From assembly GCA_017998495.1 (NCBI GenBank), contig JAGOCY010000062.1, forward strand, positions 1-7,312: a stretch of DNA of 7,312 nt, given 5' to 3'. The DNA is from Corallincola sp. (GTDB lineage: Bacteria > Pseudomonadota > Gammaproteobacteria > Enterobacterales > Neiellaceae). Of this stretch, positions 6,873-7,312 are shown piece by piece. A program made the position numbers and the translations under genes. The notes beneath the pieces were generated by a model. It was not told where the DNA came from. It ran no database searches and was given only the letters and a program-made list of their open reading frames with translations. Every line of letters begins with the position of its first letter. The stretch's first letter is position 1.

Positions 6873-7312
6873 CTAGCCACCGATGGCCGCCAGATGGGGG
6901 GTGATGCCGGCATCGCCCTCATGCAGGAAATGGCTGATGCGCTTGTCCTTGAGCGTCTGACGGATACGTGCCAGCAACAGCGGCTGTTGCTCATCCTGCT
7001 GCAGCAGATCGCGCAGCTCAACGCCATGGGTACCGAACAAACACAGGTGCAATTTGCCGCGCGCCGACACCCTTAAGCGGTTGCAACTGTCACAGAAGTC
7101 ACGGCCATAGGGCAGGATCAGGCCGATGCGACCGGCGTAATCGGGGTGATGGTAGTGCTCGGCCGGGCCGTCATCGTGGCGCTTGAGCACCGGCTACCAA
7201 CCAGCGGCCAGCAGCCGGTCACGCAAACGCTCACCACTTTGCTGCTGGTGGAGCATGGCACTGCTCAGGCTGCCGGTCTGCATCAGTTCGATGAAGCGCA
7301 GCTCCAGTGGCC
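6873..7312 (-). pseudogene. moaA: moaA (GTP 3',8-cyclase), C-terminal part with an in-frame amber codon; 5' end outside window
   Basis: MoaA is the radical-SAM enzyme that starts molybdopterin synthesis from GTP. The frame enters at the right edge (codons from 7310) with the conserved ELRFIELM. It reaches LLAAGW, meets TAG at 7194-7196, and resumes in the same frame with [21 protein letters not shown]. The second-cluster motif C-x2-C-x13-C (FCDSCNRL to HLC) and the conserved terminal Gly-Gly are intact. Spacing around the stop equals that of E. coli MoaA (11 residues from GW to GP on both sides), so this is a substitution, not a frameshift. The truncated product would lack the substrate-binding 4Fe-4S cluster and be inactive. 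A restart at GTG 7190 has no good ribosome site. Sequencing error, genuine pseudogene and suppressed amber all remain possible; identity as moaA is firm. Confidence 0.85.
7194..7196 (-). other. moaA: In-frame TAG (amber) codon within moaA
   Basis: The plus strand reads cta, giving TAG directly after the Trp codon (7199-7197) and before a Pro codon. E. coli MoaA has Ile here. A single transition from CAG (Gln) would explain the stop, though the ancestral codon is inferred. Downstream codons remain in frame and conserved for another 106 codons. Confidence 0.9.

Noticed and set aside
6326..6904. 192-codon plus-strand frame across napF and the intergenic gap
   Set aside because: Antisense to napF; alanine-rich shadow without motifs.
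7188..7190. GTG as a genuine start of a separate C-terminal MoaA gene (split MoaA)
   Set aside because: No adequate ribosome site precedes it, and conserved MoaA sequence continues upstream in the same frame through the stop, indicating one interrupted gene.
1..7312. CRISPR arrays, insertion sequences, tRNA or rRNA genes
   Set aside because: No regularly spaced repeats, transposase-like frames or structural RNA signatures were seen; coding density leaves only short gaps.

Overview
The window is a GC-rich proteobacterial stretch (above 60% G+C by eye) in which every recognisable gene lies on the minus strand, so it reads right to left. It holds a complete periplasmic nitrate reductase (nap) operon between two molybdenum-cofactor genes. 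The gene order napF-[small membrane gene]-napD-napA-napG-napH-napB-napC is the enterobacterial/Aeromonas-Vibrio style of nap operon, with a small gene inserted. A very short membrane protein resembling the nap-associated TIGR02808 family sits directly before napD. Together with the high GC, this suggests a gammaproteobacterium near Aeromonadales (something like Oceanimonas, Oceanisphaera or Zobellella). That placement is an inference, not something the sequence proves.

Layout, in the direction of transcription. 7312-6873: the C-terminal part of moaA, interrupted by an in-frame TAG at 7194-7196. 6868-6374: napF, starting 4 nt after the moaA stop. 6373-6216: a 158-bp gap with an FNR-like site (6298-6311), possible -10 elements and a perfect ATGGGT/ACCCAT inverted repeat. 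6215-6081: a 44-residue membrane protein. It overlaps napD (6088-5816), which is followed by napA (5812-3290), napG (3282-2515), napH (2518-1670), napB (1670-1176) and napC (1167-568). These are packed with overlaps or gaps of at most 8 nt, indicating one translationally coupled operon. After a 93-bp spacer with a hairpin, mobA begins at 474 and runs off the left edge.

How they work together. NapA is the Tat-exported Mo-bisMGD/4Fe-4S catalytic subunit. NapD binds its Tat signal and NapF assists cytoplasmic assembly. NapB (dihaem) passes electrons to NapA. Quinol electrons arrive through NapC (tetrahaem) and the NapGH iron-sulfur module. MoaA makes the first pterin intermediate of the cofactor, and MobA adds the GMP that turns Mo-MPT into the MGD form NapA needs. 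Flanking genes therefore supply the cofactor that the central enzyme uses.

I see no novel defence, mobile or CRISPR system. The points most worth a second look are the nonsense codon in moaA, the unannotated small membrane gene, and the placement of an FNR-type regulatory region between napF and the rest of the operon.
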